From the NCBI GenBank assembly GCA_016929795.1, contig JAFGIA010000242.1, forward strand, positions 1 to 42,814: DNA of 42,814 bases. The letters are read 5' to 3'. The translations under genes and the position numbers were made by a program. Positions within the stretch are counted from its first letter, which is position 1. Each line of letters starts with the position of its first letter. Source of the DNA: Anaerolineae bacterium (GTDB lineage: Bacteria > Chloroflexota > Anaerolineae > JAAYZQ01). Of this stretch, positions 14,288 to 23,400 are shown in pieces. Under the pieces are notes generated by a model. That model saw only the letters and a program-made list of their open reading frames with translations, was not told the origin of the DNA and ran no database searches.

Positions 14288-16153
14288 CTACTGCGCCACC
14301 CACAGCACAGCTTCCCGATCCACCACGGGCAGGCTATCCTCGGTGAAGAGCAGCCAACGAACCAGACCCTGGCCCCACAGGCCCCAGGGCAACCAGTGGG
14401 TGTCGAGCACGTAGCTCTGGCCGCGGAACCCCTCGCCGGGGGGCTCTTCGCCGCCAAGTGTGACGGAGGCGGCCCCGACCGATGGATAGGTGGACTGACC
14501 CGCCTCTTCCGCTGCCCGGAAATGGCGCAGGTACCAATCGACGACAGGTCCCAGGTCAGGATCGATGGCCACGGGCAGCGTGTAACGGTCGCCGGCACGA
14601 TCGAGCGAGGCCGCTTGCAGGTGATCCACTAACAGGCGCACCTCCGGATCGGTGGTGCGCAGGATCATCAGCTCGCGGGGGTCGGCGGCGTGGGCAAAGC
14701 TGGCGCCCCACATGCCCTTGAGGCTGAACAGCACCAGCACGACCAACAGGGCGAGCCAGCCACCCGCGGCGGCGAGCGCCGGGCCGCGCCAGAGCCAGGC
14801 CAGGACCATCAAGGCTACGAGGAGGAGGAGGGCCACGAGGAGGAGCAGTAGGTGGGTGGTGGCGGCATAGAGGGTGACACCGGCCACACTGGTGGTGAGG
14901 GTCGCCGAGGCATGGCTGTAGGCAGCGAGCTGCAGGTAGAGGAAGGCGCCGATGCCGAGGGCAATGGCTGCGGCGAGGAGGACGTCCCGCCAGTAGAGGC
15001 GGCGCCCGATCGCCTCCACGGTGTGCTCCACGGCCATGCCCGCCAGCAGGGCCAGGGGCACGATGGCAAGCAGCAGGCTACCAGGATCGCGGGCACCGAC
15101 GACGCTTAGCAGGAGCGCGGCGCCTGCCCAGAAGACGAGAAGCCGCGTGTGCGACACAAAGAGATCACCCACCCAGGGCAAGCCTCCGCGCGCCCTGGCC
15201 CAGCGCACGATCTCGATCGCGGCGAGGAAGAGGAGCAGCAGCTCGTAGTAGAGGAGGAGCAGCAGGGGGTAGAGCGCCGGCTGTTGCCCGGCGCCCGGCA
15301 GCAGGTCCTGGACCCAGGTGCCAAGCAGGTCCGCCGCGTGCCCGACGCCGGCCGGGTGGAGGGCAAAGGTGGTGGCCGCCAGCGCGAAAAGAGCGGCGGC
15401 GACGGCTCCGGCGACGATCAGCGAGGAAAAGCCGCTGCCTCCTTCGCCTTCCTGGAAGAGCTGGCGCTCACGCGCAGCCTCGTAGGCCGCCTTCAGAGAG
15501 GCCCAGTCCCCCCCTGCCGGGCTCAACCCGCGTGTCGCAAAGAGGAGCAGGCCATAGGCAGCCAGGATCAAGAGCAGGCCATAGATGCCCGGCCCTGCTG
15601 CCAGGCCAAGGCCGAGGGCACCAGCAGCCAGGTATAGCCACGCGGGGCGATGGGTATCGGAATAGTTCAGAAGTCCGATCACGAGCGCGAGGGCGCACGC
15701 CGCGACGAGCGTGGCGCCGTCGGCAGTGCGCGAAGCGAACAGGGCGGTGGGCGACAGGGCAAGGAGCAGCGAGGCGACCAGGGCACTGCCGCGGCCGAGG
15801 CGGTCGCGCAGGGCATAGGGCAGCAGCGCGAGCACCAGGCCGGCGAGCGCCGGCAGCCAGCGGGCCACGGCATCACCGGCGCCGGCCAGGGTAAAGCCGA
15901 CCACGTTGCCCGTGAACAGGGCGGGCAGGGTGCCGCCAGGCGCTACCTTCAGGTCGCCGGCGACGAAGCGAAACGCCGCTAATGCCTGCTCCGCCTCAGC
16001 GGCACTCAATGGCCGCAGCCCGAGTCCCACCAAGCGCACCGCCGCCGCCAGCAAACCGATGGCGAGGTAAGCCGTCCGCTCCACCGTCAGCCAGGTGGCG
16101 CGTTGGCTCCGCGTTCCTTCTTCAACTGTCTCGAACAGCCAATCCGCTTCCAC
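14288..16153 (-). CDS. Degenerate Agl23/GT-C-like membrane protein
   Basis: A 621-residue multi-pass protein. The opening YLAIGLLAAAVRLVGLGLRPL followed by SAAEAEQALAAFRFVAGD aligns with the first transmembrane helix and catalytic loop of PMT/Agl23-type GT-C proteins. However, the Asp-Glu pair is replaced (AAEAEQ) and HGP is replaced (PGGTLPALF). About ten more hydrophobic segments follow. A C-terminal extracytoplasmic part (~490-621) begins with MILRTTDPEVRLLVDHLQ, as in TIGR03663 relatives. With the acidic residues changed, it may be a non-catalytic partner of the neighbouring GT-C proteins. The GTG at 16153 lies three bases after the stop of the DUF2298 gene, with GGGAG six bases upstream. 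The two genes are clearly one operon. Confidence 0.78.
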   Translation of the reverse strand: MEADWLFETVEEGTRSQRATWLTVERTAYLAIGLLAAAVRLVGLGLRPLSAAEAEQALAAFRFVAGDLKVAPGGTLPALFTGNVVGFTLAGAGDAVARWLPALAGLVLALLPYALRDRLGRGSALVASLLLALSPTALFASRTADGATLVAACALALVIGLLNYSDTHRPAWLYLAAGALGLGLAAGPGIYGLLLILAAYGLLLFATRGLSPAGGDWASLKAAYEAARERQLFQEGEGGSGFSSLIVAGAVAAALFALAATTFALHPAGVGHAADLLGTWVQDLLPGAGQQPALYPLLLLLYYELLLLFLAAIEIVRWARARGGLPWVGDLFVSHTRLLVFWAGAALLLSVVGARDPGSLLLAIVPLALLAGMAVEHTVEAIGRRLYWRDVLLAAAIALGIGAFLYLQLAAYSHASATLTTSVAGVTLYAATTHLLLLLVALLLLVALMVLAWLWRGPALAAAGGWLALLVVLVLFSLKGMWGASFAHAADPRELMILRTTDPEVRLLVDHLQAASLDRAGDRYTLPVAIDPDLGPVVDWYLRHFRAAEEAGQSTYPSVGAASVTLGGEEPPGEGFRGQSYVLDTHWLPWGLWGQGLVRWLLFTEDSLPVVDREAVLWVAQ

Positions 16154-16156
16154 AAC

Positions 16157-18754
16157 TCACTCCCGTTTATAGATCGTCACACCTTCGTTCTCGTACACCA
16201 CATCCATAAAGTATCCGAACTTTTCGAGCGCGCGCCGGTCGTATGTGCTACGCTCGAGGGGGCCGACATAGACGTAGGTGACGCCATACTTGTCAAGCAG
16301 GCTGGCCGCGGCATCCGGATCGGGGGTCTTGTAGATCGTCTCAATCACGGGCGCACGCTCGGCCTGGATCTCGTAGCTTCCGCGCCACTGGCTCTCGTGT
16401 CCCGGCCAGCCGAGCAGGGTGGGCAGGCCGGTCAGCGCCGACACACGCCCTTCGTATACGTAAGAGGCGTATGAGCCCCCAGGCTGTTCCAGGATCACCG
16501 GCGCGCCCTGGACGTTGTCGTTCAGCCAGGCGATGGCGGCATAGTCGTCGGCCTGGCTCTGTGCCAGGTAGGCGGTACCGTCGAGCGTCGGCTCGGGCTG
16601 AAAGTTGCCGGCGCGGGCGGCGTTGCCGAGCACCGGGTAGACCATGCCCAGGGCAAAGAAGAGCCAGAACGCGAGGCGAAAAGCAAGGCTGAACCAGCGG
16701 CGACGGGTGGCGACGCGCTGGCCAAGCCAGTAGATCGCAAAGGCGCTGGCAATCGCCATCAGCACCCAGGCCTGGAAGTAGAACTTGAAAATTGTGTTCA
16801 TGCGCACGCCGAAATTGTCGACCAGGTAGACAAACTCGACGCTGAGGGTGAGGAGCAGGCCAGCAATGGCGCACAGGAGCACAAAGTGCAAAGAGCGCTC
16901 CTCCCCCCGGGCACCTCTCTCCACCGCTTGGCTAACGGGGGAGGGGGGAGAAGTTTCTCCCCCCCCTTGAGGGGGGGGTAGGGGAGGGGTGAAAAGTTGG
17001 ATCAGGGTCAGGCCGAGGGCGGCCAGGGCGCCGACGACGAGGGGCATGACCCAGGTGCGGAGCTTGACGCCGACGAGCTGGGCCAGGACGGCCGGCCAGA
17101 CCTGGTCACCGACGATCTCGTACACGGCGGGCACACGGCGGATGCCCTCCAGGGCGGCGCGCCCCGGCTCGGTGAGCAGCAGGAGTGCAACCAGGGCGAC
17201 CATGGCGGCCAGGGGCACCAAAATCAGGACGGCGGTCCAGCCGCCCCAGCGACGGAGCAGCGGGCCTGTCCCCACCCGCTCGCGCAACTGGAGCGCGGCG
17301 AGGAGGAAAAAGACGGTGAGGGCGACGAGGAAGGGAGCAAACATGACAAAGTATTGCCTGAAGCGGGTGCCAACATAGAGGGTCGGCAGCAAGCCGCCCG
17401 CCTGCGACTGGAAGCTCAGGTAGAAGGGCAGGTAAAGCAGAAAAGAGGCCACTGCGGTGAGCCCGGCAACGAGGCCCACATCGCGCAGGAAGGGCCAGGT
17501 GATGCGGCCGTAGCAGGGCCAGCGGCCGAGGGCGTAGGCGGCGACAAAGATCAACAAGGATATGGGCAGGTCCCAGGTGTTCAAAAAGCCGAGAGCGCCA
17601 AGGGCCAGCGGCACGAGCAGGGGAATGTGCCGGGCCGGCGCGAGCCAGTGGCCGTCTGCGGCGCCATCGTGTCGCCCCGAGATATCGAGCAGGGTGCGGA
17701 AGGCGACGGCCAGTGCCAGCAACAGAAAGGGCAAGGCCAGCACGTGGGGGTGCATGTCGCCGAGCAGGAAGGAAAAGCCGGGGAACTCGTCGATGGGCTG
17801 GACGCCCATCGAGTTGCCGAGCGGGTCGAGGTCGTGGATGACGCGCGAGGCGCGCCACCACCACCAGCCGCTGCGCGTGGGTATCCAGCTTGTGGCGGCA
17901 GATCCGAACGGTGCGTTGATCTCGATGATGTCGAGCCACTGGAAAAAGCGCTCGGGCAAGGCGCGGGCACTGTAGAGGACTTCGAGGGCACCCTCCAGGT
18001 TGCCGAGGACGGCGACGAGGAAGGCTCCGAGGAACCCCCAGCCGATGGGGGGCGAGATAGATCTTTTCTCATGGGCATGGCGGGCGACGAGATCATAGAC
18101 CAGGCCAAAGGCGCCCGTGCACGTCAGCGCAAAGAGCGAAGCCAGGCCGACGTTGAAGGTCAGGTGCGCGGGAAAACCGGACAGGCGGGTGAGCGTCGCC
18201 ATCATCACATAGCCGAAATAGTAGTAGCTGATGCCATAGCCGGCGAGCCAGGCATCGTGGGGCGGGAAATAGTCGCTGCGGGCGATGCTGTTCAGGTACA
18301 TGATCTCCATGAACTTTTCGCCGCCGGCCGTGGTCAGCTCGGGGCTGTAGGCACGCAGCAGTGACCAGAGCGCGAGCGAGCCGGCAAAGAGGAGCTCGAC
18401 GGCGAATGCCAAGCGCCAGTTGGCGCGCAGCCAGTCGAGCAGGCCGGGCTCCCCTGCGGACTCGGGCAGGGCCGCACCTTCTGGCTGGTTCGAGCGTCCG
18501 CCGCGACCACGGCGGTAGACGACGAACGACACAGCCGCGACCAACACCAGGCTGGTCAGAATGCCGCCCAGGCTGTTGCGCAGGAGGCCAAAGGAGCCCC
18601 CCAGCCACAGCACATAGCTGACGAGCAGCAGCCCGAGCGGGCGGGCGAAAGCATAGCCACGCCCAGGCAGCTTGCGAAAGAAGTGCCACGCGAGCGGCAG
18701 CGCCACGGCGCCCATGACTGTGAGCCAGAACCACCACGAAAGGACGGTCAGCAT
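16157..18754 (-). CDS. DUF2298 (Chlor_Arch_YYY) membrane protein, single-domain form
   Basis: An 865-residue, strongly hydrophobic protein of the Chlor_Arch_YYY family (TIGR03662/DUF2298), whose biochemical function is not established. Family marks in order: MDIIYLN-like MEIMYLNSIARSDYFPPHDAW, the YYYFG signature in GISYYYFGYVMMATLTRL, FLLGDMHPHVLALPFLLLALAVAF, and RMNTIFKFYFQAWVL before the last helices. The C-terminal soluble part ends VYVGPLERSTYDRRALEKF...VTIYKRE. The same C-terminal module (VVVGPLERAYYDEMGLEKFDW) ends the large fusion protein upstream, so the two are paralogues. A C/G palindrome is inserted in frame (16899-16993). The ATG at 18754 has no strong ribosome-binding site. A role in surface glycan or glycolipid assembly is inferred from the GT-C neighbours. 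Confidence 0.88.
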   Translation of the reverse strand: MLTVLSWWFWLTVMGAVALPLAWHFFRKLPGRGYAFARPLGLLLVSYVLWLGGSFGLLRNSLGGILTSLVLVAAVSFVVYRRGRGGRSNQPEGAALPESAGEPGLLDWLRANWRLAFAVELLFAGSLALWSLLRAYSPELTTAGGEKFMEIMYLNSIARSDYFPPHDAWLAGYGISYYYFGYVMMATLTRLSGFPAHLTFNVGLASLFALTCTGAFGLVYDLVARHAHEKRSISPPIGWGFLGAFLVAVLGNLEGALEVLYSARALPERFFQWLDIIEINAPFGSAATSWIPTRSGWWWWRASRVIHDLDPLGNSMGVQPIDEFPGFSFLLGDMHPHVLALPFLLLALAVAFRTLLDISGRHDGAADGHWLAPARHIPLLVPLALGALGFLNTWDLPISLLIFVAAYALGRWPCYGRITWPFLRDVGLVAGLTAVASFLLYLPFYLSFQSQAGGLLPTLYVGTRFRQYFVMFAPFLVALTVFFLLAALQLRERVGTGPLLRRWGGWTAVLILVPLAAMVALVALLLLTEPGRAALEGIRRVPAVYEIVGDQVWPAVLAQLVGVKLRTWVMPLVVGALAALGLTLIQLFTPPLPPPQGGGETSPPSPVSQAVERGARGEERSLHFVLLCAIAGLLLTLSVEFVYLVDNFGVRMNTIFKFYFQAWVLMAIASAFAIYWLGQRVATRRRWFSLAFRLAFWLFFALGMVYPVLGNAARAGNFQPEPTLDGTAYLAQSQADDYAAIAWLNDNVQGAPVILEQPGGSYASYVYEGRVSALTGLPTLLGWPGHESQWRGSYEIQAERAPVIETIYKTPDPDAAASLLDKYGVTYVYVGPLERSTYDRRALEKFGYFMDVVYENEGVTIYKRE
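16899..16993. repeat. In-frame C/G palindromic insert in the DUF2298 gene
   Basis: C8 TTGA G8 (16959-16978) is a perfect hairpin. It competes with GGGGGGAGA (16943-16951) pairing to TCTCCCCCC (16956-16964). On the coding strand the insert reads FTPPLPPPQGGGETSPPSP, a hydrophilic loop between membrane segments. It keeps the frame. Confidence 0.6.
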
Positions 18755-18781
18755 TCTATCGTGCCTGTCTCAAGGTGTCGT

Positions 18782-18865
18782 GGGGATTGCTTCGCTGGCG
18801 CTCGCAAGGACAGGGGCGCGCAGGGGGATTGCTTGGCTGGCGCTCGCAAGGACAGGGCTGTGCAG
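18782..18865. repeat. Two tandem copies of a 42-bp repeat
   Basis: Units 18782-18823 and 18824-18865 share GGGGATTGCTT(C/G)GCTGG and CGCTCGCAAGGACAGGG and differ mainly at their last bases. The core ATTGCTT...CTCGCAA..GACA matches a repeat type common between genes in many bacteria. It fills most of the 128-base gap between the membrane anti-sigma-like gene and the DUF2298 gene. No promoter is evident. Confidence 0.7.
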
Positions 18866-18882
18866 GGGGGTAAGCTTGTGCA

Positions 18883-19749
18883 TCACTGTCCTACTGACCG
18901 TGCCACCCGCAGCAGTTCCGCCTCCGGCAGGTCGGTCGACCGCACCGCCAGAATCAGCTCGCCATCCTCCCACACTACCTCGCTCCACCAGGTACCCAGG
19001 TGCATCAGCACGCCGGGATGGCCGTTCACGTCCACGTCCTGTGTGTCGCGGACGGTCGTCGCCTCGAGGTCGATGCCACGGATCGTGGCCTGATTACCGA
19101 GCATGATCGGATAGACCAGGAGGGAGAGGGTGTGGGGGCCATGGCTATAGACGAGCTCGGCAGAGAGCGGCTGTGGCACCCAGGCGGGCAGGTCGGGATA
19201 GGTGTAGCTGTGCACCACCTGCATGGTGTAGCCGGGTGGCAGGTACGCGGGCTCGGGGAGGGGGAAGGAAAAAGTGTCGCGCGCCTCGGCCAGCGTCCAC
19301 GTCGCCTGCAGCGCCTCGGCCGCCGGCATCTCGGGCGTGGCCACGTGTGCTACCTGCACGTCGGTATGCCCCAGGTTAAAGACGGACAGGAAACTGGCCA
19401 TCGCCTTTTCGTCGAGCGGTGTGACCAAAAAGACCAACAATAGCATCGCGGCCAGCGCGGCAGCAGCCCAGCCCAGGCGTGCCGGCCGCCAGCGTGGCTC
19501 CTGTGCAAGCAGTGCAATCCGTCGTTCACCGGCGTGCTCCGCTGCGCGCAGCACGCGCTGCTCCAGCGCCGGGTCCACGGGGCCGAGCAGCGCCGGCAGC
19601 CGGGCCAGCCGCCGGGCCGGCGCCAGCAACGCGACATCCTCAGGGCTCAGCCCTCTGCCACTGAGTGGCAGATCGGCCTTGGGATGGTCGATCAGATCAT
19701 CCAACACAGCCGATACGTGCTCTGCTCGTGCACGCTCGCTCCGGTTCAT
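18883..19749 (-). CDS. Single-pass membrane protein, putative anti-sigma factor (DUF4367-like)
   Basis: A 288-residue protein with a cytoplasmic N-terminal part (~1-95, rich in Arg, Ala and Leu, including SAVLDDLIDH and LAPARRLARLPALLGP), one transmembrane segment (~97-118, AAAALAAMLLLVFLV) and an extracytoplasmic domain (~120-288) of the DUF4367 kind, with LPEPAYLPPGYTMQVVHSYTYPD and VDVNGHPGVLMHLG...VVWEDGELILAVRS. It follows an ECF sigma factor gene in the same direction. That position and topology are those of membrane-bound anti-sigma factors that read an envelope signal. No zinc HxxxCxxC motif is present, so the anti-sigma role is inferred from context. The ATG at 19749 has AGGCGAG upstream. 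Confidence 0.72.
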   Translation of the reverse strand: MNRSERARAEHVSAVLDDLIDHPKADLPLSGRGLSPEDVALLAPARRLARLPALLGPVDPALEQRVLRAAEHAGERRIALLAQEPRWRPARLGWAAAALAAMLLLVFLVTPLDEKAMASFLSVFNLGHTDVQVAHVATPEMPAAEALQATWTLAEARDTFSFPLPEPAYLPPGYTMQVVHSYTYPDLPAWVPQPLSAELVYSHGPHTLSLLVYPIMLGNQATIRGIDLEATTVRDTQDVDVNGHPGVLMHLGTWWSEVVWEDGELILAVRSTDLPEAELLRVARSVGQ

Positions 19750-19781
19750 CGAGAACTCGCCTTCCTGTGCATCATTCTTGG

Positions 19782-19850
19782 ATCATCTCAAAAAGTTGGG
19801 GTGGGCTGTATTGGCAATCCGCCCTACAGCCCCCAAGTCGTTGAGATGAT
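19782..19850. repeat. Inverted repeat between sigma and anti-sigma genes
   Basis: ATCATCTCAA (19782-19791) is complementary to TTGAGATGAT (19841-19850). Inside it, TTGGGGTGGGCTGTA pairs imperfectly with TACAGCCCCCAA. The 69-base element fills the space between the stop of the ECF sigma gene and the start of the next gene. It could be a small miniature-element remnant or a hairpin that sets the sigma to anti-sigma mRNA ratio. Confidence 0.6.
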
Positions 19851-19852
19851 TA

Positions 19853-20365
19853 TCATTCTTCCTCGAGCAGGTCGCGCAGCTTTTGCAAGGCGCGATAGAC
19901 AATGACCGCCACGTGCGTCGCGCGCAGATCCACCACCTCGGCGATCTCTTTGTTGCCGAGTCCACCTGCAAAGCGCAGGCGGATGATCTCCTGCTCGCGC
20001 TCTGAGAGCGTGGCCAGCGCCGCGCGCAGCCGCTCCAGCTCTTCCTGGTGCATGGCCGCCTCGTCGGGCTGGCGGCCGGCTGCCGGGCGGTCACCCACTA
20101 TGTCGAGCGGCACGGCAGGCCGCCGCTGCCTGTAGTAGGCGGCGACGACGTTGCGCGCGATGGCAAAGAGCCAGCCGGCGAATGCCTCCTGCTGGCGCAA
20201 GGTGTGCTGCTTGGCCAGTGCCCGCTCAAACACCTCAGCCGTCAGGTCCTGGGCCAGGTCCTCGCCATCCACCTTGAGACGGACGTAGTTAAGGACACGC
20301 GGCAGGTAATCGCGATATCGGTCGGCGAAATCGGCTGCCTGGCCCACGGCGGATTCGTCCTCCAC
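19853..20365 (-). CDS. ECF-type RNA polymerase sigma factor
   Basis: A sigma-70 family, extracytoplasmic-function sigma factor. Region 2 is visible as FADRYRDYLPRVLNYVRLKV, DLAQDLTAEVFERALAKQ and FAGWLFAIARNVVAAYYRQRR. Region 4 is visible as LERLRAALATLSEREQEIIRLRFAGGLGNKEIAEVVDLRATHVAVIVYRALQKLRDLLE. In region 4 the helix-turn-helix reads NKEIAEVV...THVAVIVYRA, the standard ECF layout. The start is uncertain: homology begins near the GTG at 20365 (170 residues). GTG at 20347 has GGAGG eleven bases upstream, and an in-frame GTG at 20479 lies only 16 bases after the upstream gene. It would redirect RNA polymerase to envelope-related promoters, under control of the membrane protein encoded next. 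Confidence 0.9.
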   Translation of the reverse strand: MEDESAVGQAADFADRYRDYLPRVLNYVRLKVDGEDLAQDLTAEVFERALAKQHTLRQQEAFAGWLFAIARNVVAAYYRQRRPAVPLDIVGDRPAAGRQPDEAAMHQEELERLRAALATLSEREQEIIRLRFAGGLGNKEIAEVVDLRATHVAVIVYRALQKLRDLLEEE

Positions 20366-20495
20366 AATACTAGATGCAGTGCCGGGCCGGGTATTACGAC
20401 CCAGGGCGGAAAGACTCGACAGATTTCTCCAAAATCGACCGGAAGGCGTCCCCCGTGGAGCCGATCTTGCCTGCTCCACGGCAAAGGGCAGGCGC

Positions 20496-23400
20496 TTACC
20501 GGATCAACTCGTAGATCGTGACTCTTTCATTCGAAAAGACGGCACGGGCCTTGCCCTCCTGGACCATCCAGTCGAACTTTTCCAGGCCCATCTCGTCATA
20601 GTATGCACGCTCGAGCGGGCCGACGACGACGTAGCGCACGTCGTACTCTTGGAGGAGCGGCTCGACGGCGGCGATGGCCGGCGCGTCATAGATCAAACGC
20701 ACGGCGGCGGCACGATCCCAGACTGCCTGCTGATCGGCCGCGGCGCGCTGCTGGCGCTGGTGCCAGTTCCATCCAATAACAGTGGGCAGGCCAGTGTTGA
20801 TCGAGTAGCGGGCACCCCAGCGGTACTCGGGCACATGACCTTCGAGGATAACGGGTGTACCGACCACGTTGTCGAGCAGCCAGCGGATCGCTTCCAGGTC
20901 CCACTTGAGATCGTAGAGCACGCCTCCGTCGTGACCCCACTCGACGCCCACCGGGTCCCAGTAGACAGAGGTCTCCATATAGTGCCACCCATCGAGTCCC
21001 GGCTCGGTGGCCTGCTCGAAACGATCACGCACTTTGGCCGAGGTGGCGAGAGGGGGGTAGAGCGCCGCGAAAAAGAGGAGTGCCCCCAGCACGCCGATCC
21101 ATGCGGCCTGGCCCCAGCGCCAATGGCGCAGCCGTGGCACCATCCACGCCAGCGCGGCCGCCGCAGCCACACCCCACATCAGCCACACCTGCAGGTAGAA
21201 CTTGAAAACGGTATTCATCCGCCCGATGTCCCCCTCGAGGACGATCACCTCGACGCCGAGGCTCATCGCCAGGCCAAGGAGCACCAGGTAGGCCCACAGC
21301 CGCTCGCGGGCCGGGATGTGGGGGCGGAAAAGGAGAAGCAGGCCCATCAGCGCCAGGGGCAGGCCGAGCGCGAGCACGACGAGACCACGGTAGGCATGGG
21401 TGCCCATGAGGAGCGCTTCCTGGTTGGGCCGGGTGAATTCGACCAGGCCTGGCACGAGGAGGAAGAGATCGATCAGCACGAGCGCGGCGAGGGCGAGCCA
21501 GAAGACGCAGCCAAGCGGCACGCCGCGCACGCCAGCAACGCGCGCGGCACGCGCCAGGCGCCGCGCACGGCGACCGCGGTAGCGCAGGGTGAGGCCGACA
21601 CGGCGCAGGAAGGGGTCGCGGCGGCGGTCGCCCACGACGCGGGCAAAGAGGTAGCTGGCGAGGGCGAACAAGAAGAGGCCATGGACGACGAGATAGGCCC
21701 ACAACGGCGTGCGTGTGCCGGTCCAGACGGCAACGCTGTTGTAAAAGGCGCCATAACTGTCCCAGAAGGGCTTGTAGAGCAGCGACCAACTCAGGAGAAA
21801 GACCAAGCCAAACTGCCAGGCGATGCCTACCAGGCGCCTCCAGACGGGCTGGTAGGGGTCCTCGATCGCGGCAATGACGAGCGCGCCGAGCACCAGGAGC
21901 AGGTGGGGCGGCACGTCCCACGTGTTGGTGGTGCGCATGGCGCCGATGGCAAGCGCCCACAGGAGGAGGCGTGGCAGCGCGGCGAGCAGACCCTGCCAGC
22001 CGGTGCGCGGCGTACGCAGCACCACGGCGAGGGCGACCGCAAGCGATAGGAAGGTAAGCGGCATGGCGAGCAGGTGGGCGTGTAGATCGGCGTAGAGGTA
22101 GGTAAAGAAGGGAAACTCGGTGATGACCGACTCGTAGGGGCCACCGGGAATGGCGCGGCTGGCGTTCCAGTACCACTGGTCGAGGGCGATCGGCAGGGCA
22201 CGCCCGCCAAAGAACACCTCGATGGTGCCGATGAGCGTGCGCACCAGCCCCGCGAGGCCGGGGATGGTGCTCTCAAAGCCCTCCATCACCCCCTCGCCCA
22301 GCTTGAGCAGGATCAGGTGCACCTCGGCCAGGTTGCCGAGCACGGCGACAAAGAGGGCGCCGGCGAGGCCCAAGAGGAGCGCGCGGCGGCTGAGGCGCCC
22401 CCCCTCCCCTCCAGCCGGGTAACGGCGGGCAATCAGGTTGTAGGTGACGCTGAAGGCGCCGGTGGCGGTCATGGCAAACCAGGCCGGCAGCACCAGGTTG
22501 TAGGCGACGTTGGGCACGATGCCGATCAGTTTGATCAATGTGCCGGCCATCACCTGTCCAAAATAGTAGTAGTTGAGGTAACCGCCCGCGAACCAGGGAT
22601 CGTAGGGGGGGAACTCGACGCTCTTGATCACAGCGTTCAGGTAGGCGAAATCCATCGGCTTCTCGCCGCCCTTCCACGGATGCCATAGATCGGGGTTGCC
22701 CCAGCGGATGAACCAGAAGAGGGCGAACGCGGCAAGAAAGAGGATCTCGCTCACCAGCACCAGGCGACGGCGCTCCCCTAGATCGCGCAGGCGCTGACGC
22801 TGCGCCGGGAGGAGGAGTGAAGTGGCGGAGGCAGCGGCGATCAGGGCAAGTGCCAGCGCGATGTTGCCGCGCGTGTAGTGGAGGGGCGTAAGGTTGGTGA
22901 GGATCCACGAGAGCCACGCGACGAGCAGCACGCCCACCGGGCGCGCCAGGATGTAGCCGCGATCGGGCAGGCGGCCAAAGACGCCCAGGGTCAGCGGCAG
23001 CGCGGCCAGGCCGACCAGGGCGAGCAGCAGCAGCCAGGAAAGAGTAGGCAGCCGGTTAAAAAGGCTGTTGCGGTCAAAAAGCGACGCCCAGGTACCGCTC
23101 TCCTGCTGTAGTTCCCACTGCGCCTGGCCGAGCATCAGGTCGTTCTGATCGAGTCCCGTATGCTGCAGCGTCTCCTGCTGGCGGCGCCATTCGGGCAGAT
23201 CGCGTGGGTTGAGCCAGTGGGGGATGTTGTCCCAGTCGATACCGGCGCTGAGCAGGCGCTCCACGCGCGCACGGTCAAAGTCATCGGTCTTGCGATAGAT
23301 GAGCACCTTGGGGTGATCGTAGACGGTAAACTGCTCCTCGGCCCAGGTGTCGTCGAACTCGATGCCGAATAACCGTGGGTAAGAATGGAACTCGGCCGCT

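Noticed and set aside
11494..14346. Two long plus-strand frames (417 and 483 codons)
   Set aside because: They are antisense shadows of the Agl23/NHL gene, whose minus-strand product has clear motifs throughout.
16997..18364. A 455-codon plus-strand frame
   Set aside because: Shadow of the DUF2298 gene, made almost only of Gly, Gln, Glu, Asp and Ala.
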